DNA from: Lunatibacter sp038209145
GTDB lineage: Bacteria > Bacteroidota > Bacteroidia > Cytophagales > Cyclobacteriaceae
Assembly (NCBI GenBank): GCA_038209145.1
Contig: JBBQXZ010000044.1
Coordinates: 1 to 26,155 of the forward strand
Direction: 5' to 3'
Length of the DNA stretch: 26,155 nucleotides
Below are positions 1-8,880 of this stretch, piece after piece. The position numbers were made by a program, and so were the translations under genes. Every line of letters starts with the position of its first letter. Position 1 is the stretch's first letter. The notes beneath the pieces were generated by a model. That model saw only the letters and a program-made list of their open reading frames with translations, did not search any database and was not told the origin of the DNA.

Positions 1-27
1 GAATATCATTTAAAAAAAATAATCTAT

Positions 28-1572
28 TTATCTGGTGTCAAATTGGATACCTTGGGCCAAGGGCAGCTGATTGCCGTAATTGATGGTATTGGTCTGCCGC
101 CGCATATAGGCTTTCCAAGCATCAGAACCGGATTCCCGTCCGCCGCCTGTTTCCTTTTCCCCGCCAAAAGCCCCACCGATTTCCGCACCGGAGGTCCCAA
201 TGTTCACATTGGCTATTCCGCAATCGGACCCCGCTGCCGATAGAAAGCGGTGGGTCTCCCGAATATCAGTGCTCATGATGGCTGAAGACAACCCTTGAGG
301 AACATCATTATGGATCTGAATTGCCTCCTCCAAGGTGCTGTATTTCATCAGATATAGTATGGGGGCAAAAGTCTCTTGCTTTACCATCTTAAAATGGGGT
401 TCAACTTCGTAAATGCAAGGCTGAACGTAACAGCCGGACTCAAACCCTGGGCCTGTCAATACGCTAGGGCCTACCACGACCCTTCCTCCTTCCTTTTCGA
501 CTTCCTTTACGGCAGCTAGGTACTGGTTTACGGCTTCCTGGTCGATCAAGGGTCCCATGTGGTTGGACTCGTCCAACGGATTCCCGATTTTTAACTGGGC
601 GTAGGCTCTCTTGAGGCGGTTTTTGACGGCTTCGTACACTTCCTCATGGACGATAAGCCGACGGGTGCTGGTGCATCGCTGGCCGGCTGTCCCCACGGCA
701 CCAAAGAGTGCTCCACGCACAGCTATATCCAAATCGGCACTGGGCGTAATGATAATGGCATTGTTTCCGCCAAGCTCAAGAATCGTCTTTCCCAAACGGC
801 TAGCCATAGCTACGGCAACGGCTTTTCCCATCCGGGTAGAACCTGTCGCTGAGATCAGGGGAATCCTTGGGTCTTCCGCCATCCAGGCACCAACGTCTGC
901 CCCTCCACAGATCAACCCCGATATTCCGTCCAGAAATCCGTTTTGGGCAAAAACTTCCGCCGCTATTTTTTGACAGGCAATGGCCGTCAACGGCGTTTTT
1001 TCGGAAGGTTTCCAAATACACACGTTGCCACAAACCCAGGCAATCATGGCGTTCCAGGACCAAACGGCCACGGGAAAGTTGAAGGCTGAAATAATTCCGA
1101 CAACCCCAAGCGGATGCCATTGCTCCATCATCGTATGATTGACCCTTTCGGAGGGCATGGTCAAGCCATAGAGTTGTCGGGATAAGCCAACTGCAAAGTC
1201 ACAGATATCAATCATCTCCTGAACCTCTCCCAGTCCTTCCTGGAGGGACTTTCCCATTTCATAAGAAACCAACGTCCCCAAATCACTTTTCTTCTCCCTG
1301 AGGACCATGCCAATCTGGCGTACAATCTCCCCCCGTCTGGGTGCAGGTACCTCTCTCCAAGTTGTAAATGCCTCCTGCAGATCACTAATCAATTGCTCGT
1401 AAGTCTCCCTGTCCGTTTGACCGGCTTTAGAAATCAACTTTCCATCCACGGGAGAAAAGGATTCCAGGTATTCACCTGTTGACGGATACAACGATTTCCC
1501 GGAGCTCGATCCCGGATTTTCAGCAGATAGGCCCAAATTTGACAAAACTAGAGGAAGTTGTAGGTGATTCAT
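28..1572 (-). CDS. amaB: ALDH7-family aldehyde dehydrogenase (probable L-aminoadipate-semialdehyde / piperideine-6-carboxylate dehydrogenase)
   Basis: NAD(P)-dependent oxidation of an aldehyde to an acid. The family (antiquitin/ALDH7A1, bacterial AmaB) normally acts on alpha-aminoadipic semialdehyde in lysine breakdown. The 514-residue protein is full length. The substrate-pocket stretch FNFPVAVW lies near residues 165-171, the general base Glu266 is in LELGG, and the nucleophile Cys300 is in GQRCTS. The C-terminal stretch GGAFGGEKETGGGRESGSDA is a hallmark of ALDH7 rather than of betaine or succinate-semialdehyde dehydrogenases. No signal peptide, so cytoplasmic. It stands alone on the minus strand behind the degQ-like gene, from which a terminator separates it, so it probably has its own promoter, although I could not find a convincing one. 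No other lysine-catabolic gene is in the window, so the exact substrate is inference. Family certain; symbol likely. Confidence 0.88.
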   Translation of the reverse strand: MNHLQLPLVLSNLGLSAENPGSSSGKSLYPSTGEYLESFSPVDGKLISKAGQTDRETYEQLISDLQEAFTTWREVPAPRRGEIVRQIGMVLREKKSDLGTLVSYEMGKSLQEGLGEVQEMIDICDFAVGLSRQLYGLTMPSERVNHTMMEQWHPLGVVGIISAFNFPVAVWSWNAMIAWVCGNVCIWKPSEKTPLTAIACQKIAAEVFAQNGFLDGISGLICGGADVGAWMAEDPRIPLISATGSTRMGKAVAVAMASRLGKTILELGGNNAIIITPSADLDIAVRGALFGAVGTAGQRCTSTRRLIVHEEVYEAVKNRLKRAYAQLKIGNPLDESNHMGPLIDQEAVNQYLAAVKEVEKEGGRVVVGPSVLTGPGFESGCYVQPCIYEVEPHFKMVKQETFAPILYLMKYSTLEEAIQIHNDVPQGLSSAIMSTDIRETHRFLSAAGSDCGIANVNIGTSGAEIGGAFGGEKETGGGRESGSDAWKAYMRRQTNTINYGNQLPLAQGIQFDTR

Positions 1573-1607
1573 AGTTGTGAAACCAATTGGTATAAGGTAA
1601 AAATAGT

Positions 1608-1641
1608 AAAAAAGGCCGTTCCCGAGAGAACAGCCTTTTTT
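1608..1641 (-). terminator. Rho-independent terminator of the DegQ-like gene
   Basis: A 12-bp stem with an 8-nt loop (CTCTCGGG on the minus strand). The stem runs A-tract, GGC, then TGTT on one arm and AACGGCC then a T-tract on the other. The single non-Watson-Crick position is a G-U pair when read on the minus strand but an A-C mismatch on the plus strand, so it fits minus-strand transcription. It begins 24 bp after the protease stop codon and ends in a run of U. Confidence 0.8.
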
Positions 1642-1664
1642 CAGAGAGAAATAAATTTTTTTTA

Positions 1665-3152
1665 TTAAGGTTTGATGTCGTAATACGACCGCTGACCGTT
1701 GGGATAAACGCCCAGAATACTTACCTCTTCACCTTTGTAATTCTTAAGTGCTTCGCTAATTTCTGAGGCAGAATTGATTCTTATCCTCCCAATTTTCGTG
1801 ATGATAAATCCGGGTTTCAATCCAGCTTTAGTCCACTCCTCATTTTCTATACCGGTGATAGCCGCTCCACCCTCGATTTCGAGCCTTTCTTTCACATTTG
1901 CCTTGATGTCTTCGAAAACCACCCCTTCAAATTCCTCGCGCTTGGGTACTTCTTTGATTACTACTTTGGTGGTTCCTGAGAAATTCCTCAAGGTAGCTGT
2001 AGCACTCATTTCATTCCCATCTCTCAGGAATTTAATGTCTACCTTATCACCTGGACGCTTGCGAGCCACTCTTTCTTGAAGAGCTGAAGTAGTATAGGTA
2101 GTGTAGCCATCTATTCCGATGATCACATCACCTTTTAGAAGTCCAGCCTCTTCTCCCCCACTTCCCTCATTGACACTGGCTACATACACTCCCCTGCTTG
2201 CCTTGATCTTGACTCCTTCACGGGCTTCAAGTTCGGGACTAATATCCTGAATCTGCACGCCAATTAATCCCCGCTGTACGGTACCGTACTCCAACAAATC
2301 TTCCGTCACCTTTTTCACAATCGAACTTGGTACGGCAAACGAATAACCGCTAAAGCCTCCAGTTCTTGATGCAATCGCAGTATTTATACCAACGATCTCA
2401 CCTGACAGATTTACCAGGGGACCGCCGGAATTACCGGGGTTTACCGCCGCATCTGTCTGAATAAAAGATTCTACTTGAAGGCCATTATCAACCCTCAAAA
2501 TCCCGATATTCCTTGCTTTGGCACTGATAATTCCCGCAGTTACAGTAGAGTTCAACTCGTAGGGATTGCCAACGGCCAACACCCACTCACCTACCTTGGC
2601 CTCATCAGAGTCACCAAAAGGTATAAAAGGAAGTCCACTTTCTTCGATTTTCAACAAGGCCAAATCAGTAGTGGGATCAGTACCGATTACCTTTGCCACA
2701 TATCTTCTGTTGTCTTCCAGGGTAATGTCGACTTTGGTCGCATTTTCGATGACGTGATTGTTAGTCACAATGTACCCGTCTTGGGAAATCAACACCCCAG
2801 ATCCGGAGCTTCTTCCTTCCCTGGGCGGTGCCTCCCCACGGGGAGATGGTGATCTAAAGCCGAAGAACTCTTCCAACGGATCTACCTCTCCCTGTCTGCT
2901 GGCGACTGAGACACTGCTGCTCACATGCACCACCGCAGGAGTCACTACTTGTGCTGCCGCTACAAAATTTATCCCTTCGGGAACTATAAACTTTTCATCG
3001 TTTAACCAATTGACAAGGCTTGCACTCTGCCGCTCCGCAAATTCAGTCGTGGAGGTTTGGTTTGTCTGGAGGACACTCACTCCCAATAAGGCAACTAACC
3101 CTCCAATTAAGGAAGCAAGTACGATTCCTAAGAAAAACTGTTTTTTGCTCAT
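1665..3152 (-). CDS. degQ: DegQ/HtrA-family periplasmic serine protease (Do-type, two PDZ domains)
   Basis: Envelope quality-control protease/chaperone that degrades misfolded exported proteins. The 495-residue protein has an N-terminal hydrophobic anchor or signal (about residues 6-28), a trypsin-like domain with His133 (NNHVIEN), Asp163 (DLALL) and Ser242 (GNSGGP), then PDZ1 (about 290-390) and a shorter PDZ2 (about 405-490). A low-complexity Pro/Arg/Glu segment at about 100-114 corresponds to the LA-loop region of DegP/DegQ, which varies in length between family members. Two PDZ domains make it Do-like rather than DegS-like. It is transcribed away from the MscS-type channel gene across a 326-bp divergent gap and ends in its own terminator. 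DegP-like and DegQ-like roles cannot be separated from the sequence. Confidence 0.9.
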   Translation of the reverse strand: MSKKQFFLGIVLASLIGGLVALLGVSVLQTNQTSTTEFAERQSASLVNWLNDEKFIVPEGINFVAAAQVVTPAVVHVSSSVSVASRQGEVDPLEEFFGFRSPSPRGEAPPREGRSSGSGVLISQDGYIVTNNHVIENATKVDITLEDNRRYVAKVIGTDPTTDLALLKIEESGLPFIPFGDSDEAKVGEWVLAVGNPYELNSTVTAGIISAKARNIGILRVDNGLQVESFIQTDAAVNPGNSGGPLVNLSGEIVGINTAIASRTGGFSGYSFAVPSSIVKKVTEDLLEYGTVQRGLIGVQIQDISPELEAREGVKIKASRGVYVASVNEGSGGEEAGLLKGDVIIGIDGYTTYTTSALQERVARKRPGDKVDIKFLRDGNEMSATATLRNFSGTTKVVIKEVPKREEFEGVVFEDIKANVKERLEIEGGAAITGIENEEWTKAGLKPGFIITKIGRIRINSASEISEALKNYKGEEVSILGVYPNGQRSYYDIKP

Positions 3153-3478
3153 TTTATACCTTTTTTTAGATTCACTATTACCACGTATTAACTTTATATT
3201 TGTTCTTTTAAAACGATGTCATCCATGCTATTGCCCCAATTTTTAACACCTTTTAACCCTTAAGGCTGAAAATTTATCGCAAATGGAAACATTTGGCAAT
3301 CATTTTATTTTATACTAAAGAACCATAATCATGCCATGATGTTTGGATTTTGGGAAGAATTGGCCTATGTTTTTATTTCATGCTTTATTCATCAATTGAA
3401 TCAGCCTCAACTTTTTTTAGAAATAGATACTTAATATAATATTTTTTATGCAATTTTCTTGTTAATTACTCCTATCTC
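3153..3478. other. 326-bp divergent intergenic region between degQ-like gene and MscS-type channel gene
   Basis: AT-rich with no credible ORF. It must hold the promoters of both flanking genes. A perfect 6-bp dyad with a 4-nt spacer (CAAATG-GAAA-CATTTG) lies at 3280-3295, and a possible plus-strand promoter at 3344-3375. I found no clear TAnnTTTG element for the protease gene; a stress sigma factor is possible but not shown. Confidence 0.5.
3344..3375 (+). promoter_or_regulatory. Possible Bacteroidota-type promoter for the MscS-type channel gene
   Basis: A TTTG motif is followed after about 20 nt by TATGTTTT, which matches the TAnnTTTG -7 element except at the last base. It would give a leader of about 100 nt before the proposed start at 3479. 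Pattern match only. Confidence 0.3.
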
Positions 3479-5974
3479 TTGACACACATCATACATCCTT
3501 TCGGTTTTTCATTACTTATCAGGCAGTCGTTTCTCTTTTTTACGGGAGGGTTGATCTTCTTTCTTGTTTTTTCTATTTCCGCAGAAGCCCAAACGCTGGA
3601 TAATTTGTTGAAGGGAGTGGGCTTGGAAAAATCCGATACTGTCACAATGTCGGATTCCGTCGATCGAGGTCCCTTGTCGCTGGAAGAGATCATCCGCCAA
3701 AATGAGACTTACTTTGAAATGCTACAATCCGGAAAGAGCAGGTTGCAACGAGTATATGACACGACTTATCTGTCTGTAGAAATCCCGATCATAGAGCGGA
3801 TTATAGAACGCATCAACGAGAGCTTTGATACAGAAGAAATAAGCTTCAACCTTCAATACTTAAATGAGTTGGAAAATTTAATGGATGGGTATGGGGTTCA
3901 GGTTAGCCGGTGGCAAAACGAAATTAACAAGCGGACCGAAACTTATCTAGAATTAGGCAGGAATATTGCTGAAATACGTACCAATTATAATCGAGGCGTA
4001 TCTATTGTAGATTCAGTTTCCCTCCCCACCTTCAACCTGCAGTGGGATCTTCTATTTAATCGCCTGATAAAGACCGACAGTCTCTACAGACATCATCATT
4101 CCTTTGCTTTGGATTTACAAAGTAAATTGTCTGGTTTAATTATCGGCATCAATGACATCAAAGATGAAATTAGAGAAAAGCAACGGAGAATCCGTAGTGG
4201 CCTTTTTCAAAAAGAATCCCCCTACATTTGGCAAAAAGACCTTACCGATGAATCAAATCCTATTATTCCCCTGATTGGGGAATCAATTATCTTGAATAAA
4301 GTAATTCTTAGGAGTTATCTGAAAGGAAATATTACCATTGCAATAATCATCATCTTACTAGGAGTGGGTCTATATGCGTGGTTTACCTACCTGATTAGGA
4401 CGATTTCGAGAGAAAAGGAATTTTCGACCCTCATTCTTGAGCGCACCAAATACCTGACTTTTTCGCCTTTAATATGTAGTCTTTTGAGCATCTTAACCTT
4501 GGCACCGTATATTTTTCCCTATCCGCCAAATACGGTGCTATTTTTATGCCTTTTGGGGATGGCAGGAAGCTCTACCATTCTCCTTCGGCAGGTACTTTTC
4601 ACCAAGGTGTTTCGATTATGGGTATTTATGGTGGTCAGCCTAATCATTTTCGGAGTCAGCAATTTACTTATCGAACATTCCTTTCAGGAAAGGTTCTATT
4701 TAATTGGCTTATCCGTTATTGGAATCACTATTGGACTAAAGGCAATTTTTCTTGTCAATAAAACCCCGGATCAATATCCCCAGTATTTGGGTTATCTGAT
4801 CTATCTCTACCTGGGGATGCAATCCCTCTCCGTGATTTTTCAAGTATTCGGAAGATTTAGTCTGTCCAAGTTACTGGCCGTCACATCTACATTAAGCACC
4901 ATGCAGGCTATCAGTTTGTATATGTTTGTATTGGTGATCATGGAGGCTATTTACCTGCAATCTGAAGTCGCACAGTCAAATCAAAAAGAATTTACCAATT
5001 ATCTTAACTATAAAAATATTTACCGTCAGTTAAACAAGATTTTCATTACCCTGGCTATCTTTATGTGGTTCTATTTTTTGACGCTGAACCTTTCCATCGA
5101 TGATTTGATTTACAATACGATTGCAACTTTTCTTTCAGCGGTGCGGACCATAGGAAATAGTGCCTTCACCTTTGGTAGCCTTCTTATATTTGTAGTTGTC
5201 ATATGGTTTGCTTCCATTCTGGCAAGAAATATCGCCTATTTTGCGGCCATAAAAGACAGTCAGAAAGCCGACTTGCGTGATAAGCGGCTGGGCTCATCCA
5301 TCCTGCTGATCCGGTTGGCGGTATTAATTGTCGGTTTTTTTACGGCCCTTACATTTTCCGGCATATCCCTTGACAAGTTGGCCATTGTCCTGGGTGCACT
5401 CAGTGTGGGTATTGGTTTTGGTCTGCAGACCATTGTCAATAATTTGGTGTCTGGAATCATCCTAGCCTTCGAAAGACCCATACAAATCGGGGATGCCATA
5501 GAAGTGGGTGGCCGCACCGGTGTGGTCAAGGAAGTAGGCATCCGATCCAGCACGCTACAATCATACGACGGATCCGAAGTCATCATCCCCAACGGGGACC
5601 TGCTTTCCCAACACCTCATCAACTGGACACTTTCCGACCGAAAAAGAAGAATAGAAATAATAATCGGGGTCGCTTATGGTTCAGACCTTAAGTTGGTTCA
5701 AGAGGTACTCTTTAAGGCGATGAAAAAAAATGAAATCCTATCCCTCCCTGAGCCTCATGTATTTGTCCACAATTTCGCTGACAGTGCCGTGGAATTCAGG
5801 TTATTTTTCTGGGTGAGCAATTTTGATACGTGGCTAGGTGTGAAAAATCAAGTGATGCTGGACATTTACGAGTCCTTTGACGCTTCGGGGATCGAAATAC
5901 CCTTTCCCCAGCGGGATGTTCATGTCAAAACAAATATTTCTGAAAACCCTGCTGAGTCGAGAGAGGACGTTTGA
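3479..5974 (+). CDS. Large MscS-family mechanosensitive ion channel with periplasmic N-terminal domain
   Basis: Tension-gated inner-membrane channel that releases solutes on osmotic downshock. The 831-residue protein has a signal peptide ending near SAEAQ (residue 38), a soluble, largely helical periplasmic domain (about 39-270), roughly ten or eleven membrane segments (about 280-655), and a C-terminal MscS core. The pore-lining helix and beta domain are around residues 635-720, with GLQTIVNNLVSG, the FERPIQIGD turn and VIIPNGDL. This resembles MscK/MscM/YnaI-type multi-segment members, not the three-helix MscS. The start is unusual: the frame opens after a stop at 3437 and the only standard start codon before the signal peptide is TTG at 3479; the first ATG is at about residue 57, beyond the signal peptide. 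No clear ribosome-binding site precedes the TTG. Confidence 0.87.
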   Translation: MTHIIHPFGFSLLIRQSFLFFTGGLIFFLVFSISAEAQTLDNLLKGVGLEKSDTVTMSDSVDRGPLSLEEIIRQNETYFEMLQSGKSRLQRVYDTTYLSVEIPIIERIIERINESFDTEEISFNLQYLNELENLMDGYGVQVSRWQNEINKRTETYLELGRNIAEIRTNYNRGVSIVDSVSLPTFNLQWDLLFNRLIKTDSLYRHHHSFALDLQSKLSGLIIGINDIKDEIREKQRRIRSGLFQKESPYIWQKDLTDESNPIIPLIGESIILNKVILRSYLKGNITIAIIIILLGVGLYAWFTYLIRTISREKEFSTLILERTKYLTFSPLICSLLSILTLAPYIFPYPPNTVLFLCLLGMAGSSTILLRQVLFTKVFRLWVFMVVSLIIFGVSNLLIEHSFQERFYLIGLSVIGITIGLKAIFLVNKTPDQYPQYLGYLIYLYLGMQSLSVIFQVFGRFSLSKLLAVTSTLSTMQAISLYMFVLVIMEAIYLQSEVAQSNQKEFTNYLNYKNIYRQLNKIFITLAIFMWFYFLTLNLSIDDLIYNTIATFLSAVRTIGNSAFTFGSLLIFVVVIWFASILARNIAYFAAIKDSQKADLRDKRLGSSILLIRLAVLIVGFFTALTFSGISLDKLAIVLGALSVGIGFGLQTIVNNLVSGIILAFERPIQIGDAIEVGGRTGVVKEVGIRSSTLQSYDGSEVIIPNGDLLSQHLINWTLSDRKRRIEIIIGVAYGSDLKLVQEVLFKAMKKNEILSLPEPHVFVHNFADSAVEFRLFFWVSNFDTWLGVKNQVMLDIYESFDASGIEIPFPQRDVHVKTNISENPAESREDV

Positions 5975-5979
5975 TTCCA

Positions 5980-6298
5980 GCAGCCAATAAAAAAATCTTA
6001 TCATACCAAATTTTTTCGCCACCCTCCCATGGTACCTTATAAGGAAAATTAGCCCCACCTGCGACAATAAGTACCTCATCGCTCACCCTGCAAACATGCC
6101 GGCGAATCCTTCTTTATCGGGAAGTGTTGGAAAGCCCTTCCAGTGGATTTCCTGCCCTACTCCTACCTGGCAAAATGAAATACTTGAAACAACCCCAAGT
6201 ATGACAGGAATGTAATTCTTGTTAAAGTTGAAAAATTGACGGAATGAGGTCAACAGGGATTTACCTCGAAGGATTAATTCATGTGAATTTCTTCTCAT
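5980..6298 (-). pseudogene. Frameshifted, truncated kelch / cyclically-permuted mutarotase gene
   Basis: Starts at an ATG (6296-6298) overlapping the TGA of the M81 gene (ATGA). The first 71 codons encode a basic, hydrophobic N-terminus (export signal) and then HWKGFPTLPDKEGFAGMFAG, the opening of the cyclically-permuted mutarotase / NanM-like kelch family. A stop follows at once. If one base is restored in the C-run at about 6086-6088, the other frame continues with the family sequence VSDEVLIVAGGANFP, then PWEGG and IWYDKIF. Similarity ends at about 5982-5990, just before the 3' end of the channel gene, so some 300 residues of the usual ~350-residue protein are missing. Intact relatives are sugar mutarotases/isomerases such as NanM for sialic acid. 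The frameshift could be a sequencing error; the missing body could not. Confidence 0.75.
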
Positions 6299-7854
6299 GA
6301 GGAAAAGGGCATTGGTTCAAAGGGAAACAGGGGTTTTCTCCTATTTTGATAAGGCAGGTATTGCATATCAGCCCGAGTGACACCGGGAGTATTTACCCGA
6401 ATCAGGTGTTTGCATACAGGCATATAAGCCGCCAAAGGCGCATTCACTCCTTTGGCTACCAATACTTGAAAGTCCTCGGGATTGATTCCCGATTGAATTA
6501 GTTGCTGGAGGCTAAAAGGCACCACCCGACGGGAGGTTAACATGACCGTATTTCCTTCTAATGTTTCAACTATGGCCGTCTCTCCCATGTCAAAATTTAC
6601 CTGACCTCCATGCCGGGGCTGATCTTCGGTAAATTTTCCCGAAACCATCCCCAGTAATTTCCCGTCCAGTAGGACGGGGTTACCATGATTACGGTCCGTT
6701 TTTCCACCCACTTCCAGAGAGAAATTGTCTCCGGGCTGAACGCTTTTAAGAAATCCAACTGCTTCAGGATCGCAGAGGCAAACAAAGGATTTCCCCAATG
6801 CATTTTCCTGCAGTACTTTTAGCAAAAAAGTGCTGTCTCCCGGTGATCCCCCGCCTACATTATCTCCCATGTCCAAAAGTAAAAGCGGCTTTTCGGCAGT
6901 CCGTATTTCTGGGATTAATTCTTCCAACCCAATTTTGGGTCCAGAGAAATCCCGATGATGATTTTCCATATACCGTTGCAATTCAACCAAGGCCTGCAGT
7001 GCGAGTACCTCATCTCCATCGGCTATCGCAATCAGACTGGTGCCCATCTCAGGTACATCGGCATAGGGAAACCCCAAAACAATGCTGGTGGATAAAATCC
7101 CGGGCTGGGCAGCCAACTGGGCGGATAATTCATAAAATTCCAGACAGGGGCTAGAGCCGGTATGCTGCATTTCAATACTAATAGCCATAGGTAGCTGAAC
7201 CGCTTTCATCACCGGTCTCCTTCTGCCTGATAACGCATGAAGTAATAATCCAGCTGCCTCTTTGCCTACTTCCCGCTGGTCTAAATGTGGATTGGTTTTA
7301 TAAGCCACAAGGGCATCCACCGCTTCCACCATTTGCGGACTCAAATTGCAATGCGGATCAATTGAACCGACGATTGGAATATGTGGACCTACCTGAGAAC
7401 GAACCCATGATAGCCAATATCCGTCAAAATCCGGGATATCGGCTGCTACAGCCGCACCGTGAGGCACCACCATCAACCCATCCAGGGGCAGTGAATTCAT
7501 CAGGTGATCCCGCAACATTTTTATTAGCTTATCGGCCGTCCCCGAGCTTATCGTCCCACTTGGCGTTGCCTCAGCGTACAGAATAGGGACTATTTCCACA
7601 TTGTCCTCTATTTCCAATACCTCCAAAATCCCGCCTATTTCATGAAAAGCCGTTCTATATTCCTCACAAATTTTATTGCCCGTAAGCAAGTGGCCTTTTT
7701 CAAAGTCCGACCACTCCGTGGAGGAAGCCAAGAAGGTGTTGGACTCATGATAAATACCTAAAATACCCACACGAAATTTGCGAGAGGACCGACCAACTGA
7801 CTGGAGGTTAACTTTAAGGTTTACTTTGGTCTTCTGTTTTTCGGAATCACCCAT
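6295..7854 (-). CDS. M81 family (MlrC/microcystinase C-like) putative metallopeptidase
   Basis: Zinc-dependent hydrolase family named after MlrC, which cleaves linear peptides in microcystin degradation; most members have unknown substrates. The 519-residue protein has the N-terminal MlrC domain (about 27-320) and the MlrC C-terminal domain (about 340-500, DMGDNVGGGSPGD). Glu37 (YHESNT), Asp166 and His168 (SIDPHCN) and His190 (TNPHLDQRE) fit the acid/histidine set implicated in metal binding in MlrC, and PHGA lies near 131-134. There is no signal peptide, so it is probably cytoplasmic. A good Shine-Dalgarno (AAGGA) sits a few bases before the ATG. Its stop overlaps the start of a broken mutarotase-like gene, so the two were once translationally coupled, which hints at a glycan- or amino-sugar-related substrate. 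A role in microcystin breakdown should not be assumed. Confidence 0.85.
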   Translation of the reverse strand: MGDSEKQKTKVNLKVNLQSVGRSSRKFRVGILGIYHESNTFLASSTEWSDFEKGHLLTGNKICEEYRTAFHEIGGILEVLEIEDNVEIVPILYAEATPSGTISSGTADKLIKMLRDHLMNSLPLDGLMVVPHGAAVAADIPDFDGYWLSWVRSQVGPHIPIVGSIDPHCNLSPQMVEAVDALVAYKTNPHLDQREVGKEAAGLLLHALSGRRRPVMKAVQLPMAISIEMQHTGSSPCLEFYELSAQLAAQPGILSTSIVLGFPYADVPEMGTSLIAIADGDEVLALQALVELQRYMENHHRDFSGPKIGLEELIPEIRTAEKPLLLLDMGDNVGGGSPGDSTFLLKVLQENALGKSFVCLCDPEAVGFLKSVQPGDNFSLEVGGKTDRNHGNPVLLDGKLLGMVSGKFTEDQPRHGGQVNFDMGETAIVETLEGNTVMLTSRRVVPFSLQQLIQSGINPEDFQVLVAKGVNAPLAAYMPVCKHLIRVNTPGVTRADMQYLPYQNRRKPLFPFEPMPFSS

Positions 7855-7945
7855 TGTCCTTCTCTTTTTTTTAACTTATTTATATCCCACCTTTCACCAA
7901 GCCAGCTTTCAACAAGCTCCTGTTTTCGGCCCTAGCATAAATTGA

Positions 7946-7980
7946 AAAGAGACACGCCTTCCGACATGCCTCTTTATTTT
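7946..7980 (-). terminator. Rho-independent terminator after the FAH-family gene
   Basis: A hairpin of two 6-bp stem blocks (AAAGAG / CTCTTT and CATGTC / GGCGTG, with wobble pairs) around a GGAA loop, followed on the minus strand by a short T-rich run. The wobble pairs form only when read on the minus strand. It lies just after the FAH stop codon and would separate the SDR-FAH unit from the M81 gene. Confidence 0.65.
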
Positions 7981-7993
7981 CAAATAAAATCAA

Positions 7994-8854
7994 TTACCCT
8001 TTGTAGTTCACCACTGCTTGTCGAGAAACGCCAAGGCCTTCGACCCCCAACTCCACGACATCTCCCTCTTTGAGGTAGACAGGAGGCTTGAAGCCCATAC
8101 CTACTCCAGAAGGAGTGCCGGTACTGATAATGTCTCCGGGAAGCAGGGTCATATACTGGCTGATGTAACTGACCAAAGTAGGCACGTTGAAGACTAAGTC
8201 GGAGGTACTGCTATCTTGGACAGTTTTTCCATTTACCTTCAGCCAAAGTCGCAGGTTGTTTGGGTCTGGAATTTCATCCTTGGTAACCAGAAAAGGCCCT
8301 AGCGGGGCAAACGTATCGCAGCTTTTCCCCTTCACCCATTGCCCCCCATGCCTCAATTGAAAATCCCGCTCGCTCACATCATTGTGCAGGACATATCCGG
8401 CAATATGGTCGTAAGCATCCTCTATGGACACATAGCTGGCTTTTTTGCCAATCACGATGGCCAACTCAACCTCCCAATCGGTGGCCTCGGAATTTTTGGG
8501 GATGACAATGTTGTCAAAGGGACCTGAAAGGGAAGACGTTGCTTTCATAAACAACACCGGCTGCGGCGGAACGTCCATCCCACTTTCCTTTGCATGTAAG
8601 GAATAATTTAATCCGACACAGATGATTTTTGAAGGCTTGTACACAGGGGAGCCAAGACGCTCACCGGAAGCAATCTCCGGGCAGGAGGCCTGATTGGACT
8701 CTACCCACTCGGCTAGCTTTTGAATGCCCTCTTCATCCCCGAGGAATTCCTCCGACCAGTCAATGCCAAACGCACTTACATCGAGCCGTTTTCCATCGGC
8801 AGTTTCTATTCCAGGCTTTTCTTTCCCGGCTTTTCCAAATCGTATTAGTTTCAT
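7994..8854 (-). CDS. FAH-family hydrolase, probable 2,4-diketo-3-deoxy-L-fuconate (or L-rhamnonate) hydrolase
   Basis: Fumarylacetoacetate-hydrolase superfamily enzyme that splits a carbon-carbon bond of a diketo acid. The 286-residue protein has a short N-terminal cap (1-70) and the FAH core (about 72-284). Metal ligands are Glu128 and Glu130 (WEVELAIVIG) and Asp159 (HNDVSERD). SERDFQ and GQWVKGKSCDTFAPLGP are typical of the subgroup acting on sugar-derived diketo acids. The SDR dehydrogenase lies 26 bp upstream on the same strand. In the oxidative L-fucose and L-rhamnose routes such an SDR makes the 2,4-diketo-3-deoxy acid, which the FAH enzyme cleaves to pyruvate and L-lactate. The family is secure; the substrate is inferred from this pairing. 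No dehydratase or sugar permease for the pathway is in the window. Confidence 0.85.
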   Translation of the reverse strand: MKLIRFGKAGKEKPGIETADGKRLDVSAFGIDWSEEFLGDEEGIQKLAEWVESNQASCPEIASGERLGSPVYKPSKIICVGLNYSLHAKESGMDVPPQPVLFMKATSSLSGPFDNIVIPKNSEATDWEVELAIVIGKKASYVSIEDAYDHIAGYVLHNDVSERDFQLRHGGQWVKGKSCDTFAPLGPFLVTKDEIPDPNNLRLWLKVNGKTVQDSSTSDLVFNVPTLVSYISQYMTLLPGDIISTGTPSGVGMGFKPPVYLKEGDVVELGVEGLGVSRQAVVNYKG

Positions 8855-8880
8855 GATTCAAGTTATAGTTTTAAAAAGAA

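Noticed and set aside
6295..7854. Microcystin-degradation cluster
   Set aside because: Only an MlrC-like protein is present; no MlrA, MlrB or MlrD-like genes surround it, and M81 proteins are common outside toxin breakdown.
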